Assembly: GCF_018861315.1 (NCBI RefSeq)
Contig: NZ_JAHLDL010000029.1
Location: 1 to 62,864, forward strand
Reading direction: 5' to 3'
Length of the DNA stretch: 62,864 bases
From: Clostridium bowmanii
GTDB lineage: Bacteria; Bacillota; Clostridia; Clostridiales; Clostridiaceae
Within the stretch, counting starts at the first letter, position 1; each line of letters starts with the position of its first letter. Below the pieces are notes generated by a model, which was given only the letters and a program-made list of their open reading frames with translations, searched no databases and was not told the DNA's origin. Positions 34,644-44,105 of the stretch are shown here, piece after piece. A program made the position numbers and the translations under genes.

Positions 34644-35417
34644 ATGATGATCAACAAAGTAGAAATATGTGGAGTAAACACTTCAAAATTACCAGTATTA
34701 AAAGAAAAGCAAATGAAAGAATTGTTATATAGGATACAAAATGGTGAGTATGAGTGTAGAGACACATTTATTAACGGAAATTTAAGATTGGTTTTAAGTG
34801 TGATACAGCGCTTCAATAATCGAGGAGAAAATGTAGATGATTTATTTCAAGTAGGCTGTATTGGTTTAATGAAGTCCATTGATAATTTCGATTTAAGTCT
34901 AAATGTCAGGTTTTCAACATATGCAGTTCCTATGATTATTGGAGAGATTAGAAGATACTTAAGAGATAATAACTCTATAAGAGTTAGCAGATCACTTAGG
35001 GATATTGCATATAGAGCATTGCAAGTCAGAGATAGATTGGTAAATCAAGATAATAAAGAACCTACTGTATCTCAAATAGCAAAAGAGCTAGAATTACCAC
35101 GAGAAGATGTTGTATTTGCACTGGATGCGTTGCAAGACCCAGTATCTTTGTTTGAGCCAATTTATCATGATGGTGGAGATGCTATTTATGTAATGGACCA
35201 AATAAGCGATACTAAAAACTTAGATGATAGTTGGCTTGAAAATATATCTATTAAAGAGGCAATGAAAAAATTAAATGATAGAGAAAAGTTAATATTAAAT
35301 TTAAGGTTCTTCGATGGTAGAACTCAAATGGAAGTTGCTGGTGAAATAGGCATATCACAAGCACAGGTATCACGGCTTGAAAAAACTGCATTAAAGCATA
35401 TGAGAAAATATGTTTAG
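34644..35417 (+). CDS. sigG: forespore sigma factor SigG
   Basis: 257 residues. The N-terminal KVEICGVNTSKLPVLKEKQM is diagnostic of SigG and includes the anti-sigma contact region. Regions 2, 3 and 4 follow: FINGNLRLVLSVIQRF, DDLFQVGCIGLMKSIDNFD, VSRSLRDIAYRALQVRD, DGRTQMEVAGEIGISQAQVSRLE. It drives late forespore genes. Start could be ATG 34644 or the adjacent 34647. Its own forespore-type promoter is seen just upstream. Confidence 0.96.
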   Translation: MMINKVEICGVNTSKLPVLKEKQMKELLYRIQNGEYECRDTFINGNLRLVLSVIQRFNNRGENVDDLFQVGCIGLMKSIDNFDLSLNVRFSTYAVPMIIGEIRRYLRDNNSIRVSRSLRDIAYRALQVRDRLVNQDNKEPTVSQIAKELELPREDVVFALDALQDPVSLFEPIYHDGGDAIYVMDQISDTKNLDDSWLENISIKEAMKKLNDREKLILNLRFFDGRTQMEVAGEIGISQAQVSRLEKTALKHMRKYV

Positions 35418-35442
35418 GGTCCCTTAAAGGGGCCCTTTTTTT
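35418..35442 (+). terminator. terminator of the sigE-sigG unit
   Basis: GGGTCCCT pairs with AGGGGCCC over a tight loop and is followed by seven T. It is directly after the sigG stop. Confidence 0.88.
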
Positions 35443-35602
35443 GAAAGGATTTTTAATTGTTTTATTACAACAAATAAGAAATATTCGTAATTAAAATAAT
35501 ATTTTAATTAACTGATGAATATAAATAGTATAAAGTATTAGTCAGCTAAAAAAAAGTACAATAAGTGCTTGTTTTAAAGAATCCATGTAAGGGGGTAATA
35601 AA

Positions 35603-35863
35603 ATGGAAAGCTTAATGTTTGCAATAAATAACTTAAGACAGATGGAAATTATAGATATAAATTCAGGCTCTAAAATGGGATATATTAAGGATTTAAAAGT
35701 TGATTGTGAAGAGTATAGAATTATTTCAATTTTACTTCCAACTCAAAAATCCTCTTGGTTTAATAAAAATAATAGTATTGAGATACCTTGGGAAAAGGTA
35801 AAAAAAATTGGTGTGGATGTTATTCTTGTAGATGGTAGTGATATAAATATTGGAAATGAATAA
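35603..35863 (+). CDS. YlmC/YmxH family PRC-barrel sporulation protein
   Basis: 86 residues, one PRC barrel: LRQMEIIDINSGSKMGYIKDLKV, then RIISILLP and IEIPWEKVKKIGVDVILVD. This is the usual layout of YlmC/YmxH, a small protein found near sigG in spore formers; its precise job is not known. AAGGGGGT precedes ATG 35603. Confidence 0.9.
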   Translation: MESLMFAINNLRQMEIIDINSGSKMGYIKDLKVDCEEYRIISILLPTQKSSWFNKNNSIEIPWEKVKKIGVDVILVDGSDINIGNE

Positions 35864-35874
35864 TTAAGCGCTTA

Positions 35875-35912
35875 AAAATAATAACAGGTTAGTACTTGTT
35901 ATTATTTTTATG
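35875..35912 (+). terminator. terminator after ymxH
   Basis: AAAATAATAACA pairs with TTGTTATTATTTT over ggttagtac, with U-rich ends on both strands. Confidence 0.75.
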
Positions 35913-35996
35913 GGACTAAACTATTTTAATTTATATTAAAAAGTGTATAATGTTAGTATATTTGCTAACTATATTAGAAAAAGGACGTGAAGAACA

Positions 35997-36452
35997 TTGA
36001 AGTGTCCATATTGTAGCTGTGAGGAAAGTAAAGTAGTTGATTCTAGATCAACAGAAGATAATATTGCAACTAGAAGGAGACGAGAGTGTTTAAGTTGTTT
36101 TAAAAGATATACCACATATGAAAAGGTGGAAGATATCCGAATTTTAGTAATAAAAAAGGATTTCAATAGAGAATATTTTGATAGGACAAAAATAATAAAT
36201 GGACTTATGAAGGCCTGTCAAAAGAGACCCGTATCAAGAATGCAAATAGAAGACATTTGTGATGAAGTAGAAAAACAATTAAATAATGAAATGCTTACAG
36301 AAGTAAAATCTGACTATATTGGAGAAATTATTATGAGCATTTTAAAAAATGTAGATGAGGTTTCTTATGTGAGATTTGCTTCAGTTTATAGGCAATTCAA
36401 AGATATTAATACCTTTATGGAAGAGATAAGAAAGTTAATGTCTAAGGAATGA
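35997..36452 (+). CDS. nrdR: transcriptional repressor NrdR
   Basis: 151 residues. The zinc ribbon has C3, C6, C31 and C34 (MKCPYC and ECLSCFKRYTTYE). The ATP-cone domain follows from about residue 45 (ILVIKKDFNREYFDRTKIINGLMKAC begins it). NrdR senses ATP/dATP and represses ribonucleotide reductase genes. Start is a rare TTG at 35997 after AAGGACGTG; no ATG lies in a suitable place and the Cys ligands begin at residue 3. It is transcribed alone or with pgeF. Confidence 0.95.
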   Translation: MKCPYCSCEESKVVDSRSTEDNIATRRRRECLSCFKRYTTYEKVEDIRILVIKKDFNREYFDRTKIINGLMKACQKRPVSRMQIEDICDEVEKQLNNEMLTEVKSDYIGEIIMSILKNVDEVSYVRFASVYRQFKDINTFMEEIRKLMSKE

Positions 36453-36473
36453 AAATGCCTTTAGGCATTTTTT
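36452..36473 (+). terminator. terminator after nrdR
   Basis: AAAATGCC-ttta-GGCATTTT followed by TT and a T-rich run. It overlaps the nrdR stop. Confidence 0.75.
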
Positions 36474-36528
36474 GTATTTTGGGAAATTACAGGAGTTTAA
36501 AGATGGTCATTAAAAATGAGGTGAAATA

Positions 36529-37242
36529 ATGGAGATTGAAACTATTAATGATTATGAATTTATAAAGTTCCAGCAGGATAATGCAGTGGTTTTGTTTTCC
36601 ACAGCAAAGAATGGGCTCAATTTTAATAAAAATACTAGGCAAGGGTTAATAAATCTAGCAAAAATTAAGGCGTATTATAATTTGCAATCTATTGGTTATT
36701 TAAATCAAATTCACAGTGACAGGATTTTCACTTTTGATGAAAATGTTAAAGATGGAGATGCACTAATTACAGATAGAACCAAAACGGCAGTGGGTGTGTT
36801 TACAGCGGATTGCGTTCCTGTAATTTTAGTAGATATTAAGAATGGAGTAATAGGAGCAATCCATAGTGGGTGGAAAGGTACAAAAGCACTAATTGTAAGT
36901 AAAACTATTGACAAACTAGAAGAAGATTATGGCTCAGTAGCTGATGAAATAAGAGCTTTTATTGGTCCACATATTAGAAGCTGTTGTTATGAAGTTAGCA
37001 GGGAATTAATAGAAGAGTTTACTAGTGAGGATATTTATAGTAATATTAAAATAAGTAATAACAGTAAATTAGATTTAGAAAAATGCATTTTGAAACAGCT
37101 TGTAGACAAGGGAGTTAAAAAAGAAAACATTAGTACTACCAATACTTGTACTGCTTGTAATAAACAATATGAGTTATATTCCTATAGGAATAGTGAAGAT
37201 AAACAAGGGCGTATGTTTTCTTTTGTTTATTTGAAACAATAA
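36529..37242 (+). CDS. pgeF: peptidoglycan editing factor PgeF (YlmD, multicopper oxidase-like laccase domain)
   Basis: 237 residues. Family marks: NQIHSDRIFTFDE near residue 63, GDALITDRTKTAVGVFTADCVPVIL near 80-105, AIHSGWKGTKALIV near 110, FIGPHIRSCCYEVS near 145 and a C-terminal SYRNSEDKQGRMFSFVYL. His, Cys and His residues form the metal-type site. The family removes wrongly placed serine in peptidoglycan peptides and has purine nucleoside phosphorylase-like activity. The position after sigG-ymxH-nrdR matches other Firmicutes. Confidence 0.93.
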   Translation: MEIETINDYEFIKFQQDNAVVLFSTAKNGLNFNKNTRQGLINLAKIKAYYNLQSIGYLNQIHSDRIFTFDENVKDGDALITDRTKTAVGVFTADCVPVILVDIKNGVIGAIHSGWKGTKALIVSKTIDKLEEDYGSVADEIRAFIGPHIRSCCYEVSRELIEEFTSEDIYSNIKISNNSKLDLEKCILKQLVDKGVKKENISTTNTCTACNKQYELYSYRNSEDKQGRMFSFVYLKQ

Positions 37243-37270
37243 TTTCAACGAAAAATATGGAGGTATTTAC

Positions 37271-37966
37271 ATGGCTGAAGAAAAAATATTAGTGGTGGAC
37301 GATGAAGAACATATACAGGAGTTAATTAAATTTAATTTAGAGAAAAATGGGTATAAAGTTATATGTTCTGGCAACGGTATAGAGGCTGTAAAGCTTGCGA
37401 AAGAACAATTACCACAATTAATGTTATTAGATTTAATGTTACCTGGAATGGATGGGTTAGATGTTTGCAAGGAAATCAGAAAAGACACCTCATTGTCAAA
37501 TATGCCTATAATAATGATAACAGCAAAAGGAGAGGAAATAGATAAAATAATAGGACTTGAATTAGGTGCAGATGATTATATTACGAAACCTTTTTCAGTA
37601 AGAGAATTAGTTGCAAGGATAAAGGCTATACTAAGAAGAACTAATATGCAGCTAATTGAGAAGACTTTCAAAATTGGTAATTTGGCTATTGATTTTGGTA
37701 AGCACGAGGTTATTAAAAGTGAAAATAGGGTTGATTTAACATTAAAGGAATTTGAATTATTAGAAATATTAATTAAGAATAAAGGTAGAGTAATGACTAG
37801 AGATTTCTTACTAGATAAAATATGGGGTTATGAATACTTAGGGGAAACAAGAACTGTTGATGTTCATATTAGGCATCTAAGACAAAAAGTTGAAGACGAT
37901 GACAAAAATCCAGTCTATATCCAGACTATTAGGGGTATAGGATATAGATTCAATTTTGGAGAATAA
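37271..37966 (+). CDS. PhoB/PhoP-type response regulator
   Basis: 231 residues. The receiver domain has D10-D11, the phosphoacceptor D54 (LLDLMLPGMDG), T in MITAKG and K in YITKPFSV. The OmpR-type winged helix (about 130-231) ends DVHIRHLRQKVEDD and IRGIGYRF. It is followed by its sensor kinase three bases later and by the pst genes, with Pho-like boxes between, so it very likely controls phosphate uptake. Activation under phosphate limitation is inferred from this context. Confidence 0.92.
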   Translation: MAEEKILVVDDEEHIQELIKFNLEKNGYKVICSGNGIEAVKLAKEQLPQLMLLDLMLPGMDGLDVCKEIRKDTSLSNMPIIMITAKGEEIDKIIGLELGADDYITKPFSVRELVARIKAILRRTNMQLIEKTFKIGNLAIDFGKHEVIKSENRVDLTLKEFELLEILIKNKGRVMTRDFLLDKIWGYEYLGETRTVDVHIRHLRQKVEDDDKNPVYIQTIRGIGYRFNFGE

Positions 37967-37968
37967 TC

Positions 37969-39678
37969 ATGAAAAAAAAATTATTGATATATTTGTTAAG
38001 TACTGTAATTTTTATATTTGCAGTAGTAACTGCACTATTTGTATCTATTTTTAATTATGAATATCAACAAAATCTAAAAGATAAACTTCAAATAAATAAT
38101 AATATGATAATTAGTTTATTGCAAAGCAATAATTTAAGAGACCAAGAGAAATTTTTTGTGGAAAACTTAGGCCATTCGGAGTTAAGAGTAACCTACGTAG
38201 ATAAGGTTGGTAAAGTTATTTATGATTCATTTGTAAACGGTGAAACTATGGGAAATCACAATGATAGGCAAGAAATAATAGTTGCAAGAAAAAGAGGTAG
38301 TGGATATTCAATGAGACATAGTGCATCTACTGAGGAAAATATGATGTATTTTGCCACTTCTTTTGATGATGGACATATTATTAGAAGCTCCATGCCTCTT
38401 AAAATCGTAAATGGACTAGGCAGTAAATATTTTAAGTTTTACATAATAGCCATAATATTTTGTGCTGCAATATCAATTTGGTTTTCTCTAAAGCTTTCTT
38501 ATATTATAGTAAAACCAATTACAGATTTGATTTTTATTACTTCAAGAATTAGTAAGGGTGAGTTCCATAGAAGGGCTAGGATACTATCAGATGGTGAAAT
38601 AGGTACGTTAGCTAAGAATTTTAATGAGATGGCGGATAAATTAGAGTTTACATTAAATGAAGTCACAGATAAGCAAAACAGGCTAGAGGCAATTCTACAA
38701 AGTATGGACAGTGGAGTAATTGCTGTAGATAGAAAAAATAAAGTGATAATGATTAATCCCTATGCTAAAAAGATGTTTGGAATCACCAAAGATATTATAG
38801 GACAAAATCTTCTAGATAATATAAGAGACTTTCAATTAGAAGATATTTTCAATCAAAGTGATGATGATTATAAAGAAATAAAGATAGGTTGGCCACAAGA
38901 AAGATCACTTAGAATAAAAACTGCAGATATAATTAATAGAAGCGAGCATATTGGTACCGTTGCTGTAGTACAAGACATTACTGAAGTGAAAAAATTAGAG
39001 CAAATGAGAACACAATTTGTTGCTAATGTCTCACATGAACTTAAAACACCGCTAACATCTATTAAAGGGTTTGCAGAAACTTTAAAATATGTTGATGATT
39101 ATGTCACAAAGGAAAAATTTTTAAATATAATCAATGAAGAAGCTGATAGATTAACTAGATTAATTACAGATATTTTAACACTTTCACATATAGAACAACA
39201 AAAGGAATTTAAGGAAGAACAAATTGATGTTAATGAAATTGTAAGAGACGTTTATAATCTAATGAAAAATACAGCAGATGTAAAAGGAATCCAGCTATCC
39301 ATTGAGCAGCAGGACATAAAACCATGCCTGGGTGATGCTGATAAGTTTAAACAAATGTTAATTAACTTAGTAGGTAATGCAATAAATTATTCGGAAACAG
39401 GTGATAGTGTTTGTATTGGAACGCAGGACTGCGCTGATAAATTTATCTTATGGGTTGTGGACACTGGAGTTGGAATAGCTAAAAAACAAATTCCGCGTAT
39501 TTTTGAGAGATTCTACAGAGTTGATAAGGCTCGTTCTAGATCAAACGGCGGCACAGGCCTAGGCCTTGCTATTGTTAAACATATAGTGCTTCAATTAAAT
39601 GGAAAAATTTCTGTAGAAAGCGAGCTAGGAAAAGGCAGTAAATTTACAATTGAAATCCCCTATAATTACAAAAAATAA
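37969..39678 (+). CDS. PhoR/PnpS-type sensor histidine kinase
   Basis: 569 residues. Membrane helices lie at about 5-28 and 155-178, enclosing an extracytoplasmic sensor of about 125 residues. A HAMP linker (about 178-230), a PAS domain (about 240-340) and HisKA with phosphoacceptor H356 (NVSHELKTPLTSIKG) follow. The HATPase domain has N (LVGNAINYS), DTGVGIAKKQIPRIFERFYR and GGTGLGLAIVK. It is the partner of the preceding regulator. The PAS-containing layout is typical of Firmicute PhoR. Confidence 0.93.
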   Translation: MKKKLLIYLLSTVIFIFAVVTALFVSIFNYEYQQNLKDKLQINNNMIISLLQSNNLRDQEKFFVENLGHSELRVTYVDKVGKVIYDSFVNGETMGNHNDRQEIIVARKRGSGYSMRHSASTEENMMYFATSFDDGHIIRSSMPLKIVNGLGSKYFKFYIIAIIFCAAISIWFSLKLSYIIVKPITDLIFITSRISKGEFHRRARILSDGEIGTLAKNFNEMADKLEFTLNEVTDKQNRLEAILQSMDSGVIAVDRKNKVIMINPYAKKMFGITKDIIGQNLLDNIRDFQLEDIFNQSDDDYKEIKIGWPQERSLRIKTADIINRSEHIGTVAVVQDITEVKKLEQMRTQFVANVSHELKTPLTSIKGFAETLKYVDDYVTKEKFLNIINEEADRLTRLITDILTLSHIEQQKEFKEEQIDVNEIVRDVYNLMKNTADVKGIQLSIEQQDIKPCLGDADKFKQMLINLVGNAINYSETGDSVCIGTQDCADKFILWVVDTGVGIAKKQIPRIFERFYRVDKARSRSNGGTGLGLAIVKHIVLQLNGKISVESELGKGSKFTIEIPYNYKK

Positions 39679-39703
39679 TAATATATTCCATTGTAAAGTT
39701 TAA

Positions 39704-39765
39704 TTAACATAAGTTAAACTTTACTTAACTTACACATAATACAAAGTTAACTTTCGGGGTATAAT
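39704..39765 (+). promoter_or_regulatory. Pho-box array and promoter of the pst operon
   Basis: TTAAC or TTAAA motifs start at 39704, 39714, 39725 and 39747, at 10-, 11- and 22-base steps, which matches the TTAACA-type direct repeats bound by Firmicute PhoP. A perfect TATAAT follows at 39760-39765 without a good -35 box, as expected for an activated promoter. Confidence 0.8.
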
Positions 39766-39825
39766 ATTAGAGGTGTGATGAGTAGTAAATAAAGAAATTT
39801 AAATAAATGAACGGGGGAATTGTCA

Positions 39826-40713
39826 ATGAAGAAAAAAAGTTTGAGATTAATGGTAGCTACACTAGCAGTTGCAATGACAGCAGGAATTTTTACAGGCTGT
39901 GCAAGTAAAGATGGAGCAGATAAAACAGGGGCTAATTCTGAACTATCAGGTTCAATAACAGCAGCAGGGTCAACTGCACTTCAGCCTTTAGCGGAACTTG
40001 GCGCTCAAAGTTTCTTAGATAAAAACCCAGGAGCAACTGTAAATGTTCAAGGTGGTGGAAGCGGTACTGGACTTAAACTAGTATTAGAAGGCAGTGCAGA
40101 AATAGGAAATTCAGATATATATGCCAAAGATAAAGAAGGTATTGATGCAGCTGCATTAAAAGATCATAAGGTATGTGTTATAGGAATTGCTGCAGTAACA
40201 AACCCTAAAGTTAAAGTGCAATCTTTAACTAAAGCGCAATTATTAGATGTATTTACTGGAAAGATAAAAAATTGGAAAGAAGTTGGAGGAGCGGACATAG
40301 CGGTTACAGTTATAAATAGACCAGCATCTTCAGGAACTAGAGCAACATTTAAAAAATATGGATTAGATGACACAGAAGAAGCAGCAGGCTTAACTCAAGA
40401 TTCAAGTGGAGCTGTTAAACAAGCGGTTAAACAAACAGCTGGGGCAATTAGTTACTTAGCATTATCATACTTTTCTGATGCAGCTAATAAAGAAGGTTTA
40501 AACGTATTAAAAATTGATGGTGTTGAAGCCACGGTTGAAAACATAAGCACAGATAAATATAAAATTTGGGCATATGAGCATATGTACACTAAAGGCGAAC
40601 CAACAGGAGTAACAAAAGCATATTTAGATTATATGATAAGTAACGAAATGAAAGCAGGAATAACAAAATTAGGATATATTCCAATGGCAGATATGAAGGC
40701 TAAAAGAGATTAA
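39826..40713 (+). CDS. pstS: phosphate ABC transporter, phosphate-binding lipoprotein PstS
   Basis: 295 residues. A lipoprotein signal with lipobox FTGC puts the mature N-terminus at about Cys 25. The binding domain has ITAAGSTALQPLAELGAQ, VQGGGSGTGLKLV, EIGNSDIYA, the IKNWKEVGG segment and the phosphate-loop RPASSGTRATFKKY. It captures phosphate outside the membrane for PstCAB. GGGGGAA at 39813-39819 fits ATG 39826 rather than the TTG at 39820. A hairpin follows the gene. Confidence 0.95.
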   Translation: MKKKSLRLMVATLAVAMTAGIFTGCASKDGADKTGANSELSGSITAAGSTALQPLAELGAQSFLDKNPGATVNVQGGGSGTGLKLVLEGSAEIGNSDIYAKDKEGIDAAALKDHKVCVIGIAAVTNPKVKVQSLTKAQLLDVFTGKIKNWKEVGGADIAVTVINRPASSGTRATFKKYGLDDTEEAAGLTQDSSGAVKQAVKQTAGAISYLALSYFSDAANKEGLNVLKIDGVEATVENISTDKYKIWAYEHMYTKGEPTGVTKAYLDYMISNEMKAGITKLGYIPMADMKAKRD

Positions 40714-40720
40714 TGTTCTT

Positions 40721-40751
40721 TGAAGGCTGGGTTAAACCAGTCTTTATTTTT
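40721..40751 (+). terminator. partial terminator between pstS and pstC
   Basis: AAGGCTGG pairs with CCAGTCTT over gttaaa, followed by TATTTTTC. Such an intercistronic hairpin would keep pstS mRNA more abundant than the permease mRNA. Confidence 0.6.
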
Positions 40752-40783
40752 CATTAAAATAATTTTTTTCGAGGTAAAATAAT

Positions 40784-41695
40784 ATGAAAAAAAATGATAC
40801 GAAATCAATATTTTTAAAACTTAAAAATGAATATTTAGGACGTAGTTTTGCAATATTTTGTGGTGCGGTTATAGTCATACTTACTTTTTCAATCATATTA
40901 TTCCTGACTACAAAAGGTTTAAATACCTTTATAAAACATGGATACTCAATATTCCAATTTATATTCTCTGGAAATTGGAAACCTGAGGGTGGTGGAGATT
41001 CTTTAAGTCCTCAATTTGGAACTTTGATATTTATATTTGGATCAACGGTAGTATCTTTCCTTGCGGTGATAGTAAGTGCACCAATAGGAGTAGCCCTGGC
41101 AGTATTTATGAATGTGATTTCGCCAAAGATTGGAACAAAGGTTCTTCAACCTGCCATCGAGCTATTTGTGGGAATCCCATCCGTTGTTTATGGTTGGATA
41201 GGTGTAAGTGTATTAGTTCCTATTATTAAGATTTTTTTCGGAGGGATCGGGTTTAGTTTACTTGCAGGAGTATTAGTTATTAGTGTAATGATCTTACCTA
41301 CAATTACAAGCATATCTTCTGATGCTATAAAAACTATACCAAAAGATTACATAGAAGCATCCTATGGACTTGGAGCAACTAGATGGCAAACTATAATTAG
41401 AGTAATTATTCCTGCAGCTAAAAGTGGAATATTAACAGGAATAGTCCTTGGAGTTTCAAGAGCCTTTGGAGAAGCACTAGCAGTGCAAATGGTTATAGGA
41501 AACTCAGTTACTTTCCCTAAAGGATTACTTGGAACCACAGCTACATTAACAAGCATACTAACTATGGATATGTCAAACACTCTTGATGGCACACCATGGA
41601 ATGATGCATTGTGGTCTATGGCTCTATTACTTCTAATAATATCATTTGTATTTATACTTATAATTAGAAAAATTGGAAAAAGAGGTGAGATATAA
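40784..41695 (+). CDS. pstC: phosphate ABC transporter permease PstC
   Basis: 303 residues with six membrane helices. Long first loop with FSGNWKPEGGGDSLSPQFGTL. The ABC-permease EAA loop is seen as DYIEASYGLGATRWQTIIRVIIPAA near residue 186, and SRAFGEALAVQMVIGN follows. It forms the phosphate channel with PstA. The stop overlaps the pstA start (ATAATGAG). Confidence 0.94.
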   Translation: MKKNDTKSIFLKLKNEYLGRSFAIFCGAVIVILTFSIILFLTTKGLNTFIKHGYSIFQFIFSGNWKPEGGGDSLSPQFGTLIFIFGSTVVSFLAVIVSAPIGVALAVFMNVISPKIGTKVLQPAIELFVGIPSVVYGWIGVSVLVPIIKIFFGGIGFSLLAGVLVISVMILPTITSISSDAIKTIPKDYIEASYGLGATRWQTIIRVIIPAAKSGILTGIVLGVSRAFGEALAVQMVIGNSVTFPKGLLGTTATLTSILTMDMSNTLDGTPWNDALWSMALLLLIISFVFILIIRKIGKRGEI

Positions 41696-42582
41696 TGAGT
41701 TCTAAGGCTAAAGACAAAATAGCAACTATAGTTCTTTATATAATTTCTGCTTTAGTAATTCTTTTGCTTGCAAGCCTCGTAGGATATATAATATATAATG
41801 GAAGGCAATCCTTGAATTTAAAGTTTTTATTAGGTGAACCAAAAATTCTTGAAGCTGGTGGAGGAATTGGACGTCAATTGTACAATTCAATACATCTACT
41901 TATAGTAACTCTTATAATTACAGTACCTCTAGGAATAGGGGCTGGGATATATTTAGCTGAATACGCAAAAGAAGGTAAGTTGTTAAATATTATTAGATTA
42001 AGTATTGAAACTATGGCTTCATTACCTTCTATAGTTGTTGGTTTATTTGGGTTATTAGTTTTTGTTAACATGGCACAATGGGGATATTCTCTTATAGCTG
42101 GAGCATTAGCTATAACTATAATAAATCTACCCGGTATGACTAGAGTTTGTGAAAATGCTATTAAATCAGCCGCTTTTGGTGTTAAAGAAGCCAGCTTAGG
42201 CCTTGGTGCTACAAGGTGGCAAACTATTAAAAATGTTGTATTACCATCTGCAATGCCTCAAATTCTAACAGGTGTTATATTAGCAGCAGGAAGAATATTT
42301 GGTGAAGCAGCAGCTTTACTGTATACTGCAGGTATGAGTGCACCAACTTTGAATTTTAATAATTTGAGTTTGACTGGTAAAGCTTCAGCATATAGTTTGT
42401 TAAGGCCTGCTGAGACTTTGTCTGTATATATATGGAAGCTAAATTCTGAAGGAATGGTGCCTGATGCTGCTAAGATAGCAAACGGAGCTTCAGCAGTTCT
42501 AATAATAGCAGTGCTTATATTTAATGTAACTGCAAGAATAATCGGGAAAAAAGTATATGATGCTCATTCAGGGAGTAAATAG
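41695..42582 (+). CDS. pstA: phosphate ABC transporter permease PstA
   Basis: 295 residues with six membrane helices. Motifs: GGIGRQLYNSIHLL, the GAGIYLAEYAKEGKL loop, MASLPSIVVGLFGLLVFV and the EAA loop VKEASLGLGATRWQTIKNVVLPSA near residue 162. The GRIFGEAAALLYTAG segment is typical of PstA. It pairs with PstC and PstB. Confidence 0.95.
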   Translation: MSSKAKDKIATIVLYIISALVILLLASLVGYIIYNGRQSLNLKFLLGEPKILEAGGGIGRQLYNSIHLLIVTLIITVPLGIGAGIYLAEYAKEGKLLNIIRLSIETMASLPSIVVGLFGLLVFVNMAQWGYSLIAGALAITIINLPGMTRVCENAIKSAAFGVKEASLGLGATRWQTIKNVVLPSAMPQILTGVILAAGRIFGEAAALLYTAGMSAPTLNFNNLSLTGKASAYSLLRPAETLSVYIWKLNSEGMVPDAAKIANGASAVLIIAVLIFNVTARIIGKKVYDAHSGSK

Positions 42583-42594
42583 GAGGCAAGCAAT

Positions 42595-43347
42595 ATGGGA
42601 ATAGTTATAGCAAAGAATTTAAACTTATATTATGGAAATGTTCAGGCACTTAAAAATGTAAATATAAGTGTAGAGAAAAATTCAGTTACTGCACTTATAG
42701 GACCATCAGGGTGTGGTAAATCAACATTTTTACGTACTATCAACAGAATGAATGATTTAATAGATTCTGTTAAAATAGATGGAGAAGTTTTATATGAAAA
42801 TAAAAACATATACAGTTCAGATTATGATGTTATAGATTTAAGGAAAAAAGTAGGTATGGTATTTCAAAAAGCTAATCCTTTTCCTATGTCAATATACGAG
42901 AATGTAGCTTACGGCCCTAAAATTCATGGCCTAACTAATAAAAAACAACTTGATGAAATTGTAGAAGAAAGTTTAAGGGGTGCTGCACTTTGGGATGAAG
43001 TGAAAGATAGGCTTAAAAAGAGTGCACTAGGATTATCTGGTGGACAGCAACAACGTCTATGCATAGCTAGAACTTTAGCGGTTCAACCTGAAGTCTTGCT
43101 AATGGATGAGCCTACTTCTGCCTTGGATCCTATTTCAACCTTAAAAATTGAAGAATTAATGGATGTGTTGAAAAAAAAGTACACTGTTATAATTGTAACG
43201 CATAATATGCAACAAGCAGGTAGAATTTCTGATTATACAGCATTTTTTCTCAATGGAGAAATTGTTGAGAATGGAAAAACGGAAAATATATTTTATAAAC
43301 CTCAAGATAAAAGAACAGAGGATTATATCACAGGAAGATTTGGTTAA
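42595..43347 (+). CDS. pstB: phosphate ABC transporter ATP-binding protein PstB
   Basis: 250 residues. Walker A is GPSGCGKST near 35-43, the Q-loop is [20 protein letters not shown], the ABC signature [16 protein letters not shown] lies near 143, and Walker B is [14 protein letters not shown]. The H-loop is VTHNMQQA. The N-terminus [16 protein letters not shown] is standard for PstB. It powers import through PstCA and, with PhoU, signals phosphate status to the kinase. Confidence 0.96.
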   Translation: MGIVIAKNLNLYYGNVQALKNVNISVEKNSVTALIGPSGCGKSTFLRTINRMNDLIDSVKIDGEVLYENKNIYSSDYDVIDLRKKVGMVFQKANPFPMSIYENVAYGPKIHGLTNKKQLDEIVEESLRGAALWDEVKDRLKKSALGLSGGQQQRLCIARTLAVQPEVLLMDEPTSALDPISTLKIEELMDVLKKKYTVIIVTHNMQQAGRISDYTAFFLNGEIVENGKTENIFYKPQDKRTEDYITGRFG

Positions 43348-43370
43348 AATATAATAGGGAAGGTGATAGT

Positions 43371-44027
43371 ATGGCAAGAAAAGTATTTGAAGAAAATCTT
43401 GAAGAACTTCATAATGATCTAATTAGAATGGGTAGCATAGTGGAAAAACAAATTCATGATTGTATAGATGCCTTAGTTACTCAAAATGTTGCGAAGGCTG
43501 AAAAAATTATGATTGATGATGACATAGTTGATGCAATGGAGCGAGAAATAGAAGATAAAGCAATAAGACTCATCGCTATGCAACAACCCTTAGCAATAGA
43601 TTTAAGAAACATTTTCACAACTACAAAAATAGTAACGGACCTTGAAAGAATGGCTGATTATGCTGTGGATGTTGCTAAAATTACAGTAAGATTAAAAGAT
43701 GAAAAATATATAAAAGAGTTAATTGACATTCCTAGAATGGCTGAAATAGTAATACTTATGATAAAAGATTCCTTGGATGCTTATGTGGCAGGAGATGTTG
43801 AAAAGGCATATGAGGTTTGCAAAAGGGACGATCAAGTAGATGATATATATAAGGAAGTATTTGATGAACTCCTACAATTAATGTTTAAAAATCAAGCCAC
43901 AGTAAATCAAGCTACTCAATTTCTATTTATTTGTAAGTGGTTAGAAAGAATTGCTGATCATACAACAAACATATGTGAATGGACAATTTATTTAGTTACT
44001 GGAGAAAAAGTTAATTTAAACGAATAG
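43371..44027 (+). CDS. phoU: phosphate signalling protein PhoU
   Basis: 218 residues, helical, with two PhoU repeats: VEKQIHDCIDALVTQNVAKAEKIMIDDDIVDAMEREIEDK begins the first, and MIKDSLDAYVAGDVEKAYEVCKRDDQVDD the second. Each has the metal-binding E/DxxxD motif. TKIVTDLERMADYAVD and WLERIADHTTNICEW complete them. It links the Pst transporter to the sensor kinase and restrains the response when phosphate is plentiful. Confidence 0.95.
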   Translation: MARKVFEENLEELHNDLIRMGSIVEKQIHDCIDALVTQNVAKAEKIMIDDDIVDAMEREIEDKAIRLIAMQQPLAIDLRNIFTTTKIVTDLERMADYAVDVAKITVRLKDEKYIKELIDIPRMAEIVILMIKDSLDAYVAGDVEKAYEVCKRDDQVDDIYKEVFDELLQLMFKNQATVNQATQFLFICKWLERIADHTTNICEWTIYLVTGEKVNLNE

Positions 44028-44105
44028 TTTTTAGAAGAAATACAGAAACTACAATTACAATAAATAAGAAAGCTTATATTAAAATATTGTAGTGGAGTAG
44101 TGATT

